Part shown: positions 33,803 to 42,643 of the stretch, in pieces | Layout: each line of letters begins with the position of its first letter | How positions within the stretch are numbered: the first letter of the stretch is position 1 | DNA from: Pimelobacter simplex | Lineage (GTDB): Bacteria; Actinomycetota; Actinomycetes; Propionibacteriales; Nocardioidaceae | Reading direction: 5' to 3' | Length of the DNA: 64,000 nucleotides | Assembly (NCBI GenBank): GCA_016803235.1 | Contig: JADCLI010000018.1 | Location: forward strand, 1 to 64,000 | Position numbers and translations under genes: made by a program | Notes under the pieces: model-generated | Databases searched by the model: none | What the model was told of the DNA's origin: nothing | The model's input: the letters and a program-made list of their open reading frames with translations, nothing else

Positions 33803-34774
33803 CTAGGCGTGCGGGCCGGATCCGTCAGGAGATCTCCCGCCCAGCGGGAACGCCGCCGCGACGCGTAGCGCGTCGATCGAGTCGAGGTCCTGCTCGACGG
33901 CCGTGCGGGCCAGTGCGGTGCGGTTGGCGCTGGCGAGCTTGCCCATCGCGGACTCGACGTGGCTGCGCACGGTCCGCACCGAGATGCCCAGCGCCTGGGC
34001 GACCTGCTCGTTGGACCAGCCGCGCGCGACCAGTCCGACGACGTCGAGCTCGCGGCTCGTCAGGTCTCCCGGCACCGGTGCCCGGCCCATCCGGACCACG
34101 ACGGCCCGCGGCCGGCGTACGGCGTGGACCCACCACCACGCGCCGTCGGCGGCGCGGTGGGCGAAGCGCACGCCCTGGGGGCGCGCCGCGCTCAGCCCGG
34201 CGGTGAGCCGGAGCTCGCCTGCGGTCAGCGGCGAGCGGCCGGGGTCGCCCGCCCGGACCCGCACCCGGTCGCCGGCCAGCGCCAGCACCAGCTCGGCGGT
34301 CCGGTCGTCGGCGCCGGGGTCGACCAGTGCGGAGAGGTCGTGCGCGAGCATCGCCAGCGCGAGCAGGGACCGGTCGTCGAGCGGGCGGGCGTGCGTCGAG
34401 CTCAGCGCGACGAACCCGCCGTCCGGCAGGGGCAGCGTCACGCCCTCGCGGAAGTGGTTCGGGACGATGACGTCCTCGTAGGTGCGCGTCCCGTGCAGGT
34501 CGAACGGCACGTCGACGAAGCGCATCGGCACGCCCCGTCGCACGACGAGCTGGTGGACCGGGCAGCTGCGGCTGTAGGTCGTCGCGATGTAGGCCAGCGC
34601 CTCGTCCGGATAGCTGAGGTTGACCAGGGGTCGGTGGCGGGAGACGAGCGCCGCGCAGTCGAAGCCGAGGCGGTCGCGCATCGCGAGGAGCGGCTCCTCG
34701 ACCGCCAGGTCGCCGCGGCCGGCCGCGCGGACGTCGTCGGCGAGCCGGGTCCACCACTGCAGGTCGACGGCCAT
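33803..34774 (-). CDS. GAF-LuxR transcriptional regulator (copy 2)
   Basis: The 323-aa product has an N-terminal sensory part and a C-terminal LuxR HTH (LTSRELDVVGLVARGWSNEQ and ISVRTVRSHVESAMGKLASA). The sensory half can be lined up with copy 1 at 26971-27975, sharing a tyrosine-rich helix, an R-(F/W)-x-D-(V/I)-P strand and a final L-D-S-L-x-L-helix. The ATG at 34774 follows GAGAGG. It is transcribed with the flavoprotein and divergently from the amidase; both are likely targets. Confidence 0.82.
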   Translation of the reverse strand: MAVDLQWWTRLADDVRAAGRGDLAVEEPLLAMRDRLGFDCAALVSRHRPLVNLSYPDEALAYIATTYSRSCPVHQLVVRRGVPMRFVDVPFDLHGTRTYEDVIVPNHFREGVTLPLPDGGFVALSSTHARPLDDRSLLALAMLAHDLSALVDPGADDRTAELVLALAGDRVRVRAGDPGRSPLTAGELRLTAGLSAARPQGVRFAHRAADGAWWWVHAVRRPRAVVVRMGRAPVPGDLTSRELDVVGLVARGWSNEQVAQALGISVRTVRSHVESAMGKLASANRTALARTAVEQDLDSIDALRVAAAFPLGGRSPDGSGPHA

Positions 34775-34957
34775 GGGCAACCTCTCGTTCGGGGACGAAG
34801 TTTTCGGCGCCGTCCGGGCCGTGTCAAGCAAGGACACCGGGCGCCGTGGGCCCGGATCGGCTTTTCGGCCGATGTGCGCTGCATCAGGCCTTCCTAGGTT
34901 CCGGAGGAGAGTCAGCGCCCCGGGCTGACCACCTCTCACGAACGAAGGGAACGCCCG

Positions 34958-36400
34958 ATGAGAATCGACGAGTACGCCGCCCTGGACGCCACCGCCCTCG
35001 CCGCCGTCATCGCCGCCGGCGACGTCACCGCGGACGAGGTGGCCGCGCTGGCCACCGAGGCCATCAACGCCGTCTCCGAGCTGAACGCCGTCTGCGACGG
35101 GCCGTTCGAGAAGCCCCTCGAGTACGCCGCCGACGGCCCCTTCGCCGGCGTCCCGTTCGCCATCAAGGACCTCGTGCTCCACGCCGCGGGGGTCCCGACC
35201 CGGATGGGCACCCGGCTGCTCGGCGGCGGCGTCGTACCGCCCGCCGACACCTTCTTGATGGAGCGCTTCCGTGACGCCGGGCTGGCGACCCTGGCCGTCA
35301 CCACGACGCCCGAGCTCGGCTTCAACGGCAACTCCGAAGCTCTCGCCTACGGCTCGACCCACAACCCCTGGAACACCACGTACAGCGCCGGTGGGTCCAG
35401 CGGCGGCTCTGCGGCGCTGGTGGCCGCCGGCGCCGTACCCGTGGCGCACGCCAACGACGGCGGCGGCTCGATCCGTATCCCTGCCGCCTGCAACGGGCTG
35501 GTCGGCCTCAAGCCCGGCCGGGGCCGGGTCTCGGTCGGACCGGACTCGGGCGACGCGCTGTTCGGCATGGGCTGCGAGCTGGCCGTGACCCGGACCGTAC
35601 GGGACACCGCCGCCCTCCTCGACGCCGTGGCGGGACCGTTCCCGGGCGACCCGTTCGTGGTCGCGCCGCCGGACCGGCCGTGGATCGAGGAGGTCGGCGC
35701 GAACCCGGGCCGGCTGCGGATCGCCGTCCACACGGAGTCGTGGGCCGGCAGCTGGGTCGACCCCGAGGTCGCGCAGGCGGTCGAGGCGGTCGCGGTCACC
35801 CTCGAGGCGGCGGGACACCACGTCGACCGCGCGACGCCCGTGATCGACTGGAGCGTGCTGCTCGAGACCAACCTCGTGCTCTGGACCTCCTTCCTCGCGC
35901 ACGCCGTCGCCGGGATCGAGGCCATGACCGGTCGCACCGCTGGTCCCGACAACCTGGAGCGCACGTCCTGGGCCTGCGTCCAGCACGGCCGGGGGCTCAC
36001 CGGGCTCGACGTGTGCGCTGCCCTCGACGGCGCCAACGCGCTGTCCCGCAGCATCGGCCGGTTCTTCGCCGACCACGACCTGCTGCTGACGCCCACCATG
36101 AACACCCCCGCGCTCCCCCTGGGGCACCTCGACGCCAACGCCGACCTCACGGCCGCGGAGTGGACCGCGCGGCTCTTCGACGCCTGCTCGTTCACCTCGC
36201 CCTTCAACCAGAACGGCGCACCGGCGATCAGCCTCCCGCTCGGCCAGTCCTCGCAGGGTCTGCCGATCGGCGTCCAGCTCGCCGGCGGGTCGAACTCGGA
36301 GGCGCTGCTCATCCGGGTCGCGGCCCAGCTCGAGGAGGCCATGCCCTGGGCCGACCGCCGTCCCGGTGTCCACGTGGGAGGCGCCGCGGCCCTTCGCTGA
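34958..36400 (+). CDS. Amidase signature-family enzyme
   Basis: The 480-aa enzyme has the Ser-cisSer-Lys triad: K70 in FAIKDLVLHA, S147 in YSAGGSSGGSAAL and nucleophile S171 in DGGGSIRIPAACNG, with the 24-residue spacing usual for the family. It hydrolyses an amide (or aryl acylamide). It begins at ATG 34958 after GAAGGGA; TAGGTT at 34895-34900 is a candidate -10. It is divergent from the LuxR-flavoprotein pair. Confidence 0.9.
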   Translation: MRIDEYAALDATALAAVIAAGDVTADEVAALATEAINAVSELNAVCDGPFEKPLEYAADGPFAGVPFAIKDLVLHAAGVPTRMGTRLLGGGVVPPADTFLMERFRDAGLATLAVTTTPELGFNGNSEALAYGSTHNPWNTTYSAGGSSGGSAALVAAGAVPVAHANDGGGSIRIPAACNGLVGLKPGRGRVSVGPDSGDALFGMGCELAVTRTVRDTAALLDAVAGPFPGDPFVVAPPDRPWIEEVGANPGRLRIAVHTESWAGSWVDPEVAQAVEAVAVTLEAAGHHVDRATPVIDWSVLLETNLVLWTSFLAHAVAGIEAMTGRTAGPDNLERTSWACVQHGRGLTGLDVCAALDGANALSRSIGRFFADHDLLLTPTMNTPALPLGHLDANADLTAAEWTARLFDACSFTSPFNQNGAPAISLPLGQSSQGLPIGVQLAGGSNSEALLIRVAAQLEEAMPWADRRPGVHVGGAAALR

Positions 36401-36419
36401 GCGTGGTCGTGGCGCTTGG

Positions 36420-36425
36420 CAGGAT
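36420..36425 (+). promoter_or_regulatory. -10 box for leaderless proC transcript
   Basis: CAGGAT ends six bases before the proC ATG at 36432, with no Shine-Dalgarno sequence in between. Confidence 0.4.
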
Positions 36426-36431
36426 GGCGCC

Positions 36432-37271
36432 ATGAGCACGACCATCGCGTTCCTCGGCTGCGGCGCCATGAGCGAGGCCATCATGGCCGGGCTCCTGGGG
36501 AGCGGCTTCCCGGCGGGCCAGGTCCGTGCCACCGTCCGGACGACGGCCCGCGCGGCCTGGCTCGCCGACACCTACGGCGTCACCGCGACCGCCACCGAGG
36601 GCACTGACGCCAACGTGCGGGCGGCGACAGGCGCGGGGCTCGTGGTGCTGGGCGTGAAGCCCGGGCTGGTCCGGGAGGTGGCGGCCGAGGTCGCGCCGGT
36701 GCTCGACCGGGCCGCGGTGGTGGTGAGCGTGGCGGGCGCCGTACCGCTGGCGAGCATCGAAGGCGTCCTGCCCGCGGGACAGCCGGTGGTGCGGGCGATG
36801 CCCAACACCCCCTCACGCATCGGTTATGGCGTCACGGCCCTCGCCGCCGGCGCGCACGCCCGGCCGGCCGACGTCCAGCGGGCCACCGACCTGTTCGCCA
36901 CGGTCGGGCTCGTGGTCGAGGTCGACGAGGACCAGGTCGATGCGGTCGGCACGGTGAGCGGCTCCGGACCGGCGTACGTGTTCTACCTGGCCGAGGCGAT
37001 GGCGGAGGCGGGCGTGCGCCTCGGCCTGCCGGCCGACCTCGCTCGCACGTTGGCGGCGCACACGGTCGCCGGGGCGGGCCGCCTGCTCGACGACCCGGAC
37101 GCCGACCCCGCCGCGCTGCGGCGCGCGGTCAGCAGCCCCAACGGCAGCACCGAGCGGGCGATCGCGGCCTTCGAGGAGCGCGGGATGCGCGACATCCTGG
37201 CGGCGGGTACGGCGGCCGCGGAGGCGCGGGCCAAGGAGATCACCCGCGAGATCACGGGCGCCGACGGATGA
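36432..37271 (+). CDS. proC: Pyrroline-5-carboxylate reductase
   Basis: Makes L-proline from pyrroline-5-carboxylate with NAD(P)H. The 279-aa product has the Rossmann start IAFLGCGAMSEAIMAGLL, the MPNTPSRIGYGVTA motif and the C-terminal GSGPAYVFYLAEAMAEAG and SSPNGSTERAI signatures. ATG 36432 is chosen because the frame upstream lacks protein-like content and overlaps the amidase end. It probably has its own promoter (CAGGAT at 36420). Confidence 0.95.
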   Translation: MSTTIAFLGCGAMSEAIMAGLLGSGFPAGQVRATVRTTARAAWLADTYGVTATATEGTDANVRAATGAGLVVLGVKPGLVREVAAEVAPVLDRAAVVVSVAGAVPLASIEGVLPAGQPVVRAMPNTPSRIGYGVTALAAGAHARPADVQRATDLFATVGLVVEVDEDQVDAVGTVSGSGPAYVFYLAEAMAEAGVRLGLPADLARTLAAHTVAGAGRLLDDPDADPAALRRAVSSPNGSTERAIAAFEERGMRDILAAGTAAAEARAKEITREITGADG

Positions 37272-37284
37272 CGGCGCCCACACG

Positions 37285-37494
37285 TCACCGCGCGTGGTGG
37301 TGGGCCCGGCCGAGGCTCCGGACCCCCACCACGTGGCCGCCGAGGTAGCCGGCGACGGCCGCGCCGAGCGCAGCGGTGACGTGCAGGGTGAGGGGGAGGA
37401 GCACACCCTTGCGGCGGTGCTCCTCCTCACGGACCGAGGCCATGGCCCGGGTCCAGTAGTCCACCGCCGGATCGGCGTTCGTCGCCGCGTTCAT
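37285..37494 (-). CDS. Small membrane protein
   Basis: The 69-aa product has one membrane helix (LPLTLHVTAALGAAVAGYLG) and a His-rich end (GRAHHHAR). It overlaps the DUF4383 gene by ATGA, so the two are co-translated. No family recognised. Confidence 0.6.
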   Translation of the reverse strand: MNAATNADPAVDYWTRAMASVREEEHRRKGVLLPLTLHVTAALGAAVAGYLGGHVVGVRSLGRAHHHAR

Positions 37495-37946
37495 CGCGGG
37501 TCCGAGGCGTCGCTGTCGGCGCGGCCCAGGAGCGTCCCGAGCGCGATCATGCCGATTCCGAGGGCGAGGTGCAGCCAGTTGTCGGCCTGGTCGAGGGGCA
37601 CGAAGTTCGCGTCCTCGTGCCGGTCGACCAGCAGGCCGTAGATCGTGAGGAGCAGGTAGACGGCGCCGCCGCCGATGAGGAAGGCGCGGGCACCGGTCCA
37701 GCTCGTCGCGAGCAGGAAGCCGACGACGCCGAAGGCCAGGTGCACGATGTTGTGCAGGACCGAGACGGCGAAGATCCCGAACAGCTGGGCGCCGGACTCG
37801 TGCCCGGCGAAGGTCATGTCGTCGTACCGGGTGGTGACGCCCGGGACGAAGCCGAGGATGCCGACGACGACGAAGGCGCCCGCCACCGCGGCGGCCGCCT
37901 TCTGGCTGAGCGTCGTCATCGCCGTGGGAGCGAGCGAGGTTCTCAT
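37491..37946 (-). CDS. DUF4383 membrane protein
   Basis: The product (151 aa from ATG 37946; ATG 37919 would give 142) has four membrane helices and the DUF4383 pattern: HESGAQLFGIFAVSVLHNIV, HLAFGVVGF, and a C-terminal DNWLHLALGIGMIALG. Function is unknown. It forms a pair with the 69-aa membrane protein. Confidence 0.75.
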   Translation of the reverse strand: MRTSLAPTAMTTLSQKAAAAVAGAFVVVGILGFVPGVTTRYDDMTFAGHESGAQLFGIFAVSVLHNIVHLAFGVVGFLLATSWTGARAFLIGGGAVYLLLTIYGLLVDRHEDANFVPLDQADNWLHLALGIGMIALGTLLGRADSDASDPR

Positions 37947-38011
37947 GGCCGCGCGGTACCCGGGATGTGTCGGTCGAGACGTCAGGACGCGTGGCCACCG
38001 GCGAGCGAGGG

Positions 38012-39046
38012 TCAGGCGATGGCCAGCACGCCGACCAGCGACACCGTCGCGACGACCAGCGTCGAGACCATGCCCAGCGCGAGTGGGCGGCCCCCTCCGT
38101 GCAGCAGCTTGCCGAGGTGGACGCCCGTGCCGAGCGCGAACAGCGCGGCGGCGAGGGCGATGGTCTGCAGCGTGCTGATCACGTCGAGGACGCCGGCCGG
38201 CACCAGGCCGCTGGTGCGCAGCAGCACGCACGCCAGGAAGCCGAGCACGAAGAGCGGCACGATCGGCGGGCGGCCAGCGTCGGCGCCGTCGCCGGCCCGG
38301 TGGGTACGACGCCGGGTCGCGCTCACCACCGCGACGACGGGTGCCAGCAGCAGCACCCGGGTCAGCTTGACCACGACCGCGAGGGCGACCGCCGTCGCCC
38401 CGGCCGGGCCGGCGGCGGCGACGACCTGGCCGACCTCGTGCACGCTGGCGCCGGCCCAGATGCCGAGCTGGCGGTCGGAGAGGCCGAGAGGCGCCTGCAG
38501 CAGGGGGATCGCGATCATTGCGAGGGTGCCGCACAGGGTGACCATGGTGATCGCGGCGGCGACGTCGTCCTCGTCGGCGTCGGCCGTGCTCTCCATGCCG
38601 GCGATCGCCGAGGCGCCGCAGATCGAGAAGCCGGTCGCGATGAGCAGGCTTCGGGCCGGGCCGACCTGCATCCGCAGGCCGAGCCACCAGGTGAGGACCA
38701 GCGTGCTGACCAGGGTGAGCACGACCAGCGCGATGACGGGGACGCCGAGAGCACCGATCGCGGTCAGCGACAACGAGAACCCGAGCAGCACGACGCCGAC
38801 GCGGAGCAGCTTCCTGACCGCGATCCGCAGGCCCGGCTGGGCCACGATCGGGATCACGTCGAGGTTCGCGGCCACCGCACCGAGCAGCACCGCCCAGGTC
38901 AGCACGCCCACGGAGGGGACGACGTGGTGCCCCGCGGCGGCGAGGCCCACGCCGGCACCCGTGAGCACGAGGCCCGGAAGCAGCACGGATCGCTGCGTGC
39001 GGTGGGCGCCCGGCGTCGTACGGACCGGAACGGTTCTCGTGGCCAT
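38012..39046 (-). CDS. YeiH-family putative sulfate exporter
   Basis: The product (344 aa from ATG 39046; GTG 39055 adds three residues) has about ten hydrophobic segments and the UPF0324/YeiH pattern, with FSICGASAIAGMESTADADE and WAGASVHEVGQVVAAAG. The family is described as putative sulfate exporters. It is divergent from a LysR gene, the arrangement of E. coli yeiE-yeiH. Confidence 0.85.
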   Translation of the reverse strand: MATRTVPVRTTPGAHRTQRSVLLPGLVLTGAGVGLAAAGHHVVPSVGVLTWAVLLGAVAANLDVIPIVAQPGLRIAVRKLLRVGVVLLGFSLSLTAIGALGVPVIALVVLTLVSTLVLTWWLGLRMQVGPARSLLIATGFSICGASAIAGMESTADADEDDVAAAITMVTLCGTLAMIAIPLLQAPLGLSDRQLGIWAGASVHEVGQVVAAAGPAGATAVALAVVVKLTRVLLLAPVVAVVSATRRRTHRAGDGADAGRPPIVPLFVLGFLACVLLRTSGLVPAGVLDVISTLQTIALAAALFALGTGVHLGKLLHGGGRPLALGMVSTLVVATVSLVGVLAIA

Positions 39047-39117
39047 GTGCTCCACCCTCGTGGTGTGGGGCAGGCTTCGGTAGTGAGCACCTCGGCATCA
39101 CGTCATACGGAGAACGC

Positions 39118-40092
39118 ATGAGCACCCCCACCCGTCGCCCGGACCTCGACGACCTCGAGGTGCTCGCGCTCGTGGCGCGGACCGGCAGCATCGGCCAGGC
39201 CGCCCAGGAGCTGCGGCTCTCGCAGCCGAGCGTGTCGCGGCGGATGCTCGCGCTCGAGCGCCGGCTCGGCGTCACGCTGCTGCACCGCACCAAGCAGGGC
39301 ACGACGCTCACCCCGCACGGCATCCTCGTCGTCGACTGGGCGGGTGAGCTGCTCGGTGCCGCGGACCGGTTCGCCCGCTCGGTGGCGACCCTGCGGGCGG
39401 AGGGTGAGCTCGTCGTCCGCGCCGCGGTGTCGATGACGATCGCCGAGCACTACGCGCCGGCCTGGCTCGCCCGGCTGCACGCGGGTGCGCCCGACCTGCA
39501 GGTGTCGCTGAGCGTCGCCAACTCGACCGAGGTCGAGCGGCTGGTCCGCACGGGTGCCGCCGAGCTGGGCTTCGTGGAGGTCCCGACCGCGCCGGAAGGG
39601 CTGCGCCACCAGCAGGTCGGCGCCGACCGGCTGGTGGTCGCAGTGGCGCCCGGCCACCCGTGGGCGGACCGTGCGGAGCGCGACGAGCCCGTTGGCGCCG
39701 CCGAGCTCGCGACCGGCGGCGTGCTCGTGCGGGAGGAGGGGTCCGGCACCCGGGTCACCCTCGAGGAGGCGTTGCGCCGTGAGGGTCACCACCTGGTGCC
39801 CGGCCTCGTGATGGCGTCCAACAACGGCCTCACCCACGCGGCGATCGCGGGCATGGGCCCGGTGGCGTTGTCGGAGCGCGCCCTCGAGGCCAACCTCAGG
39901 CTCGGCGAGCTGCGCGCCGTACCTCTCGACGGCGTCTTCCTGCTGCGACCGCTCACCGCGATCTGGCCGGCCGAGACCGCACTCTCGGACGCCGCCGCCC
40001 GCCTGCTCGCCGCTTCGGGGCCCACCGGCACCGCGCGGCCCGGCTACCCCGGCGACGGCGCCGCGGGACCCTCCAGCCGGCTACCGCGGTAG
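39118..40092 (+). CDS. LysR-family regulator of the YeiH gene
   Basis: The 324-aa product has the HTH (residues about 10-68; SIGQAAQELRLSQPSVSRRM) and effector domain with AVAPGHPWADR and EGSGTRVTLEEALRREG, as in CysB/YeiE-type proteins. ATG 39118 follows GGAG. It is divergent from the exporter and probably controls it. Confidence 0.88.
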   Translation: MSTPTRRPDLDDLEVLALVARTGSIGQAAQELRLSQPSVSRRMLALERRLGVTLLHRTKQGTTLTPHGILVVDWAGELLGAADRFARSVATLRAEGELVVRAAVSMTIAEHYAPAWLARLHAGAPDLQVSLSVANSTEVERLVRTGAAELGFVEVPTAPEGLRHQQVGADRLVVAVAPGHPWADRAERDEPVGAAELATGGVLVREEGSGTRVTLEEALRREGHHLVPGLVMASNNGLTHAAIAGMGPVALSERALEANLRLGELRAVPLDGVFLLRPLTAIWPAETALSDAAARLLAASGPTGTARPGYPGDGAAGPSSRLPR

Positions 40093-40142
40093 ACCGACCT
40101 CGGCGAGCGCCAGCACCGAGAGATCCGGTTGCCGCAGGCTGG

Positions 40143-40985
40143 TCAGCTGATCAGCTCCACGTCGACCCGCCGGCTGGTCTGGACGGCGCCGAGCATGTTG
40201 GTCTGCACGAACACGGTGATGGTCTCGCCGGCTGCGACCTCGACCAGGAAGTCATGCCCGATGTGCTCGGGCGCGAGGATCGAGGGGCTGACCGTCCGGT
40301 TGGCGCGGCTGCCGGCGACCACCGGGTCGCCCGGCGACACCCCGCGGGTGGCGAAGGCGGTCAACGTGGTGGTCGCGAGCGGCAGCTGCACGTCGATGCC
40401 GTAGCGGACCCGGTAGATGCCGGCGCGCGTGAACGCCAGTCCGTTGCCACCCAGGAAGGCCGGCCCGGTGCCGAGCTTGGTGAAGGGCATGCCGCTGATG
40501 TCCTGCGGTGTGTTGATCACCAGGATCGGGATGGCGAGGGAGCCCGGCGCGCTGTGGTCGTAGTAGGTGTAGGCGCTGCCCTCGGTGCCGGCCGGTCCTG
40601 CGGGGCCGGCCGGACCCACCGGTCCTGCGGGGCCGACCGGGCCGGCCGGACCGATCGGACCCTGCGGCCCCGGTACGCCGGCGCCGCCCGGCTGCCCCGG
40701 CTGGCCGTTGGCCCCCGGAGCTCCGGGAGCCCCTGGGGCCCCGGCCGGCAGCTCGCCGGCGCGGAAGTCCTGCGCTCGCAGGCTGCCGTCGAGCACCTTG
40801 CCCGAGCCGACGGCGCCCTGGTCGATCTTCCCGCGGGTGACGGCGTGGTGCTGCAGGGCGGCGGTGTCGACCGAGTTCCGGTGCGCCACCACGGCCGCGT
40901 AGGAGCTGCCGGACACGGCGACGAGGAGGGCGAGGACGGCGAGCACGAGGGCGGCGGGACCGCTGCCCTTGAGGGGGATGCGCAT
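40143..40985 (-). CDS. Collagen-like exported protein
   Basis: The 280-aa product has an N-terminal hydrophobic signal/anchor (residues about 9-32), a linker, an uninterrupted Gly-X-Y tract of about 18 triplets (residues 82-136, [15 protein letters not shown] type) and a beta-rich C-terminal domain (about 140-280) like the C1q/TNF-like heads attached to bacterial collagens. It is probably a surface protein. The ATG at 40985 sits inside a 28-bp perfect palindrome; a TTG at 40994 is the alternative start. Confidence 0.8.
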   Translation of the reverse strand: MRIPLKGSGPAALVLAVLALLVAVSGSSYAAVVAHRNSVDTAALQHHAVTRGKIDQGAVGSGKVLDGSLRAQDFRAGELPAGAPGAPGAPGANGQPGQPGGAGVPGPQGPIGPAGPVGPAGPVGPAGPAGPAGTEGSAYTYYDHSAPGSLAIPILVINTPQDISGMPFTKLGTGPAFLGGNGLAFTRAGIYRVRYGIDVQLPLATTTLTAFATRGVSPGDPVVAGSRANRTVSPSILAPEHIGHDFLVEVAAGETITVFVQTNMLGAVQTSRRVDVELIS

Positions 40986-40995
40986 CCCCCTCAAG
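40968..40995. promoter_or_regulatory. 28-bp perfect palindrome over a start codon
   Basis: Arms CTTGAGGGGGATGC and its complement form a perfect 28-bp palindrome that contains the ribosome site and ATG of the collagen-like gene. In RNA it can form a 12-bp stem with a GCGC loop, which would hide the start. The same first six codons (MRIPLK) also read on the plus strand. Confidence 0.65.
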
Positions 40996-41064
40996 TTAGT
41001 GGTGATGGTTCGCCGAAGTCACCCGGTCCGCGGCAGGTTCACCCGCCGGGTCGCCCGGCGGAGG

Positions 41065-41967
41065 TCACCGGGCCAGCAGGCCCGCCACCAGCTCGACCTG
41101 ACGTGGGTCGTCGCTGGTCGGGATCAGCTGCACCTCGTCGGTGCCGATCGCCGCGAACCGGTCGAGCAGGACGCGCAGCTCGTCGAGCGTGCCTGCGAAG
41201 CCCGCGGTCGGTGCGAGCGCGTCGACGAGGGCCGGCGGCAGCCAGTTCATGTAGTGCCGCAGGTGCCGGTGGACCTGGGCCCGCGGGTCGGTCGAGATCT
41301 CCGCGAGCGCGAACCAGAACGACGTCGTCAGCCGCGGTGCCGGCCGCCCGCCCTCCGCCCACGCGGTCCGCGCGACGTCGAAGAGTGCCGCGGTCTCGTC
41401 GACGTCGGCGTTCAGCGTCATGCCGGCCAGGCCGTCGGCCCAACGCGCGGCGTGCCGGACGGTGCGGTGCCCGAGGGTGCCGACGAGCAGCTCGGGCCCT
41501 CCGGCCTGCGTCGGCCGGGGACCGACCGGACGGGTCGCGCCGGTCAGGTTCTCCCCGCTCCAGACCCGCCGCAGCACCCCGGCCCGCTCGGCCATCTCGG
41601 CCATGGTCCGGCTGCTCCAGTCGGCCGACACCGCGGCGTAGTCCTCCTCGCGCCCGCCCACGCCGAGGCCGACGCTCAGTCGACCGCCGCTGAGCTGGTC
41701 GCCGGTCGCCAGCGCCTTGGCGAGGAGCACCGGGTCGTGCAGCTGGGGTACGACCACCGTCGTACCGATCCGCACCCGGTGGGTCCACGCCGCCACCGCG
41801 CCGAGCAGGGTGAGTGCGTCCGGGTTGTCGAAGGCGATCCGCTCGCCGAAGCACAGCGAGCTGTAGGGGCCGGCGTCGATCCGCTCGGACCAGTCGCGCA
41901 GCACGTCCGGCGCGATGTCCGGCTCCATCACGGGCAGGGTCATGCCGACGTCCATCGGGGAGCTCAC
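41065..41967 (-). CDS. LLM-class (F420-type) oxidoreductase
   Basis: The 300-aa product belongs to the luciferase-like monooxygenase family: AAWTHRVRIGTTVVVPQLHD, LSGGRLSVGLGVGGREEDY and GGPELLVGTLGHRTVRHAARW are typical of F420-dependent members in actinobacteria. GTG 41967 lies five bases after the TetR gene, so the two form an operon. Confidence 0.85.
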   Translation of the reverse strand: MSSPMDVGMTLPVMEPDIAPDVLRDWSERIDAGPYSSLCFGERIAFDNPDALTLLGAVAAWTHRVRIGTTVVVPQLHDPVLLAKALATGDQLSGGRLSVGLGVGGREEDYAAVSADWSSRTMAEMAERAGVLRRVWSGENLTGATRPVGPRPTQAGGPELLVGTLGHRTVRHAARWADGLAGMTLNADVDETAALFDVARTAWAEGGRPAPRLTTSFWFALAEISTDPRAQVHRHLRHYMNWLPPALVDALAPTAGFAGTLDELRVLLDRFAAIGTDEVQLIPTSDDPRQVELVAGLLAR

Positions 41968-41972
41968 GGGGC

Positions 41973-42566
41973 TCAGCCTCGCGCCCGCAGGCCGGTCGCG
42001 ACCAGGTCGACCAGCGCCTGGTAGGCCTGGGCGTCGTCGAGCCCGGTCGCCGTGCCGATCCGGCCGTCGCCGATCGCGTCCATCACCTCCGCGACCGCGG
42101 CGCCGACGAAGGTGGCGTTGACCTGGCGCAGGGTGCCGGCCTCGACGCCCTCGGTCACCAGTGCCTGGACGCGTGCCGCGGCCTGCGCGGTGTTGGCGCG
42201 GTAGACCTCGGCGCCGGGTGGGAAGCCGGCGAGGTCGGCGTAGAACCGTGGCGAGGCGGGGGCGAGCTCGTCCGCAACCGCGGTGAGGTACGTCGACAGC
42301 CGCTCCGCCGGGTCGTGGGTGGCCGCGACGCGCTCCTCGATCCGCTCGGCGGCGCGCCGGAAGAAGTGCCGCACGGTCGCGGTGATCACCTGCTCCTTGC
42401 TGGGCGCGACGAGGTAGAGCGTGCTGCGCGAGCAGGACAGCCGCTGGGCCAGCTCGCCGATCCCGAACCCGGCGAAGCCCTCGGCGAGGAACAGGTCGAC
42501 CAGCTCGTCGAGCAGCGCGTCACGGCGCTGGCGGGTGCGCGCCGGAAGGGTTCGCTGCTGCTGCAC
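41973..42566 (-). CDS. TetR-family regulator
   Basis: The 197-aa product has the N-terminal HTH (about 27-48; IGELAQRLSCSRSTLYL) and a helical ligand domain. It is divergent from the acyl-CoA dehydrogenase and precedes the LLM gene. A GGTAC-N8-GTACC repeat lies between the divergent genes. Confidence 0.87.
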   Translation of the reverse strand: MQQQRTLPARTRQRRDALLDELVDLFLAEGFAGFGIGELAQRLSCSRSTLYLVAPSKEQVITATVRHFFRRAAERIEERVAATHDPAERLSTYLTAVADELAPASPRFYADLAGFPPGAEVYRANTAQAAARVQALVTEGVEAGTLRQVNATFVGAAVAEVMDAIGDGRIGTATGLDDAQAYQALVDLVATGLRARG

Positions 42567-42589
42567 GGTCGCAGGTTAGCAACGAAGGG

Positions 42590-42607
42590 GGTACCGTAGT
42601 CCGTACC
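42590..42607. promoter_or_regulatory. GGTAC-N8-GTACC repeat, TetR operator candidate
   Basis: Inverted five-base arms at 42590-42594 and 42603-42607 lie in the 77-bp region between the divergent TetR and acyl-CoA dehydrogenase genes. Confidence 0.4.
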
Positions 42608-42643
42608 AGAATCACGATTTCAGTACTGATCACGGAGGAACCG

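Noticed and set aside
40590..40700. CRISPR-like short repeats
   Set aside because: The repeats are nine- or eighteen-base Gly-X-Y codons of a collagen-like protein, with no unique spacers and no cas genes.
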